From: CAYYNP01 sp964472545
GTDB lineage: Bacteria; Planctomycetota; Planctomycetia; Pirellulales; Thermoguttaceae
Direction: 5' to 3'
Length of the DNA: 15,329 nucleotides
Assembly (NCBI GenBank): GCA_964472545.1
Contig: CAYYNP010000240.1
Span: forward strand, 1-15,329
Part shown: piece by piece, positions 14,710 through 15,329 of the stretch
Layout of the letters: each line of letters starts with the position of its first letter
How positions within the stretch are numbered: position 1 is the first letter of the stretch
The notes under the pieces: generated by a model
Seen by the model: the letters and a program-made list of their open reading frames with translations, nothing else
Told to the model about the DNA's origin: nothing
Database searches by the model: none
Program-made: the position numbers and the translations under genes

Positions 14710-15222
14710 TCATGCCGGTTCGTGAGCAAAAGGTTCTCGCGGCGGCGGGTCGCCCTCACACCACTTCAAGCCGCGGTGGCTTGGGAGGTAGTCAGTGACG
14801 AGGTGGTCGAAGTGACCTCGTTGGCGAACTCGTTTTCGACTGCCTTTGCGGACGAACCACCGGCGGCCCGCCTCGCCGATCTTCCGACCCAGCATGAGGC
14901 TCGCGACGTTCTTCAAGCGATCGTGTACCGCTTCCCACGACCGCGATTCCCGCCAACTCACGAGGATGTGGACGTGCGACGGGTCGGTCGCCACATAATG
15001 CAAACGCCACGTACGACGAGCACACACGTCATGGGCGATCCAGATCAGCACCTTTTGAATCCGCCGATCGAAAACAACCGGCGTGTCCGACGCACGTTGG
15101 TCGTAATGCCTGGCCAACTCGGGATTCGGGGGCTGCAAGCCCTTCTTCCATCGCACGAAGCCCCGCGGGTTATCCGCGTTCCAACTGCGATATGCGTGAA
15201 ACGTGAACAAATAGACAGGCAT
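14710..15222 (-). CDS. REP-associated tyrosine transposase (RAYT, Y1/IS200-like)
   Basis: The 170-residue protein is a single-domain HUH endonuclease of the TnpA_REP type, which nicks single-stranded REP DNA with a tyrosine and is thought to spread REP elements. I chose ATG 15222 because MPVYLFTFHAYRSW matches the family start as I know it; a GTG at 15237 adds five residues. The HUH motif is H83-V-H85 in DPSHVHILVSW. The best candidate for the catalytic tyrosine is Y145 in DYLPSHRG, near the C-terminus. A basic stretch GSRKRVRQRG (127-136) could hold DNA. REPs with an identical hairpin flank it: the inverted pair 14592-14688 beyond the stop and 15241-15268 within 20 bp of the start. No accessory gene or larger IS ends were found, which fits a domesticated single-copy RAYT. 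Confidence 0.85.
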   Translation of the reverse strand: MPVYLFTFHAYRSWNADNPRGFVRWKKGLQPPNPELARHYDQRASDTPVVFDRRIQKVLIWIAHDVCARRTWRLHYVATDPSHVHILVSWRESRSWEAVHDRLKNVASLMLGRKIGEAGRRWFVRKGSRKRVRQRGHFDHLVTDYLPSHRGLKWCEGDPPPREPFAHEPA

Positions 15223-15240
15223 ACCCCATGCTATCACGTG

Positions 15241-15297
15241 GTAGCCGGGGGCGGAAGCCCCCGGACGGTTCGCGTTTTCGGCTCTTCCGTTTCTAGG
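15241..15297. repeat. REP/decayed REPIN (family C) upstream of the transposase gene
   Basis: GTAG (15241-15244) directly precedes the perfect hairpin CCGGGGGC-GGAA-GCCCCCGG, followed by GGTTCGCGTTTTCGGC, which matches the spacer of the copy at 14592-14688. The right arm is shortened to CTTCCG and TTTCTAGG, as if the G-rich half of its hairpin had been deleted. Confidence 0.75.
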
Positions 15298-15329
15298 TGC
15301 AAACTCCTGGAAACCTGCGAGCCAGCGTG

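Noticed and set aside
1..15329. CRISPR array, tRNA or rRNA genes
   Set aside because: No regularly spaced direct repeats of CRISPR size and no cloverleaf or rRNA signature were seen; the repeats present are inverted pairs of REP type.
15298..15329. Possible gene end or repeat at the right edge
   Set aside because: Only about 30 bases remain after the decayed REPIN; no frame or structure can be supported.

Overview
This is a GC-rich chromosomal window that fits a planctomycete, most likely of the Pirellulales type. The reasons are a secreted discoidin/beta-propeller/cytochrome c protein with hydrazine-synthase-alpha-like architecture, a secreted PQQ-like beta-propeller protein beginning NWPEFRGP, a REP-associated transposase of a type I associate with planctomycetes, and many short palindromic intergenic repeats. 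The lineage is inferred from protein style and was not tested by a search.

Layout. (1) Positions 1-2775, + strand: the 3' part of a YfhO-like membrane protein gene, then a GtrB/DPM-type family 2 glycosyltransferase, together an envelope glycosylation module. (2) 2772-2827: a compact inverted-repeat element in which both flanking convergent genes end. (3) 2825-3937, - strand: a multispanning, GT-C-like membrane protein. (4) 4063-4845, - strand: a two-gene operon of an uncharacterised 116-residue protein and a HicB-type ribbon-helix-helix protein, coupled by a 4-base overlap, with a good sigma-70-type promoter overlapping an 18-bp palindrome. This is the best candidate for a little-described system. 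(5) 4873-7779, - strand: a large secreted protein with three CXXCH haem sites. (6) 8049-9377, + strand, divergent from (5): a PQQ-like beta-propeller protein whose C-terminus is encoded by a palindromic repeat. (7) 9427-10914, - strand: rpoN (sigma-54). (8) 10915-11376: a non-coding repeat mosaic with a predicted G-quadruplex. (9) 11377-14550, - strand: the conserved housekeeping cluster SRP RNA - dnaX - ybaB - recR, with a strong promoter ahead of the SRP RNA. (10) 14592-15297: a RAYT-type Y1 transposase flanked by its probable REP/REPIN elements.

The main theme beyond the genes is repetitive DNA. At least four unrelated REP-like families occur within 15 kb, two of them with a GTAG foot next to the hairpin, while only one transposase gene is present. 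The repeats sit at gene ends, in one divergent promoter region and, in one case, inside a reading frame. No tRNA, rRNA or CRISPR array was seen.
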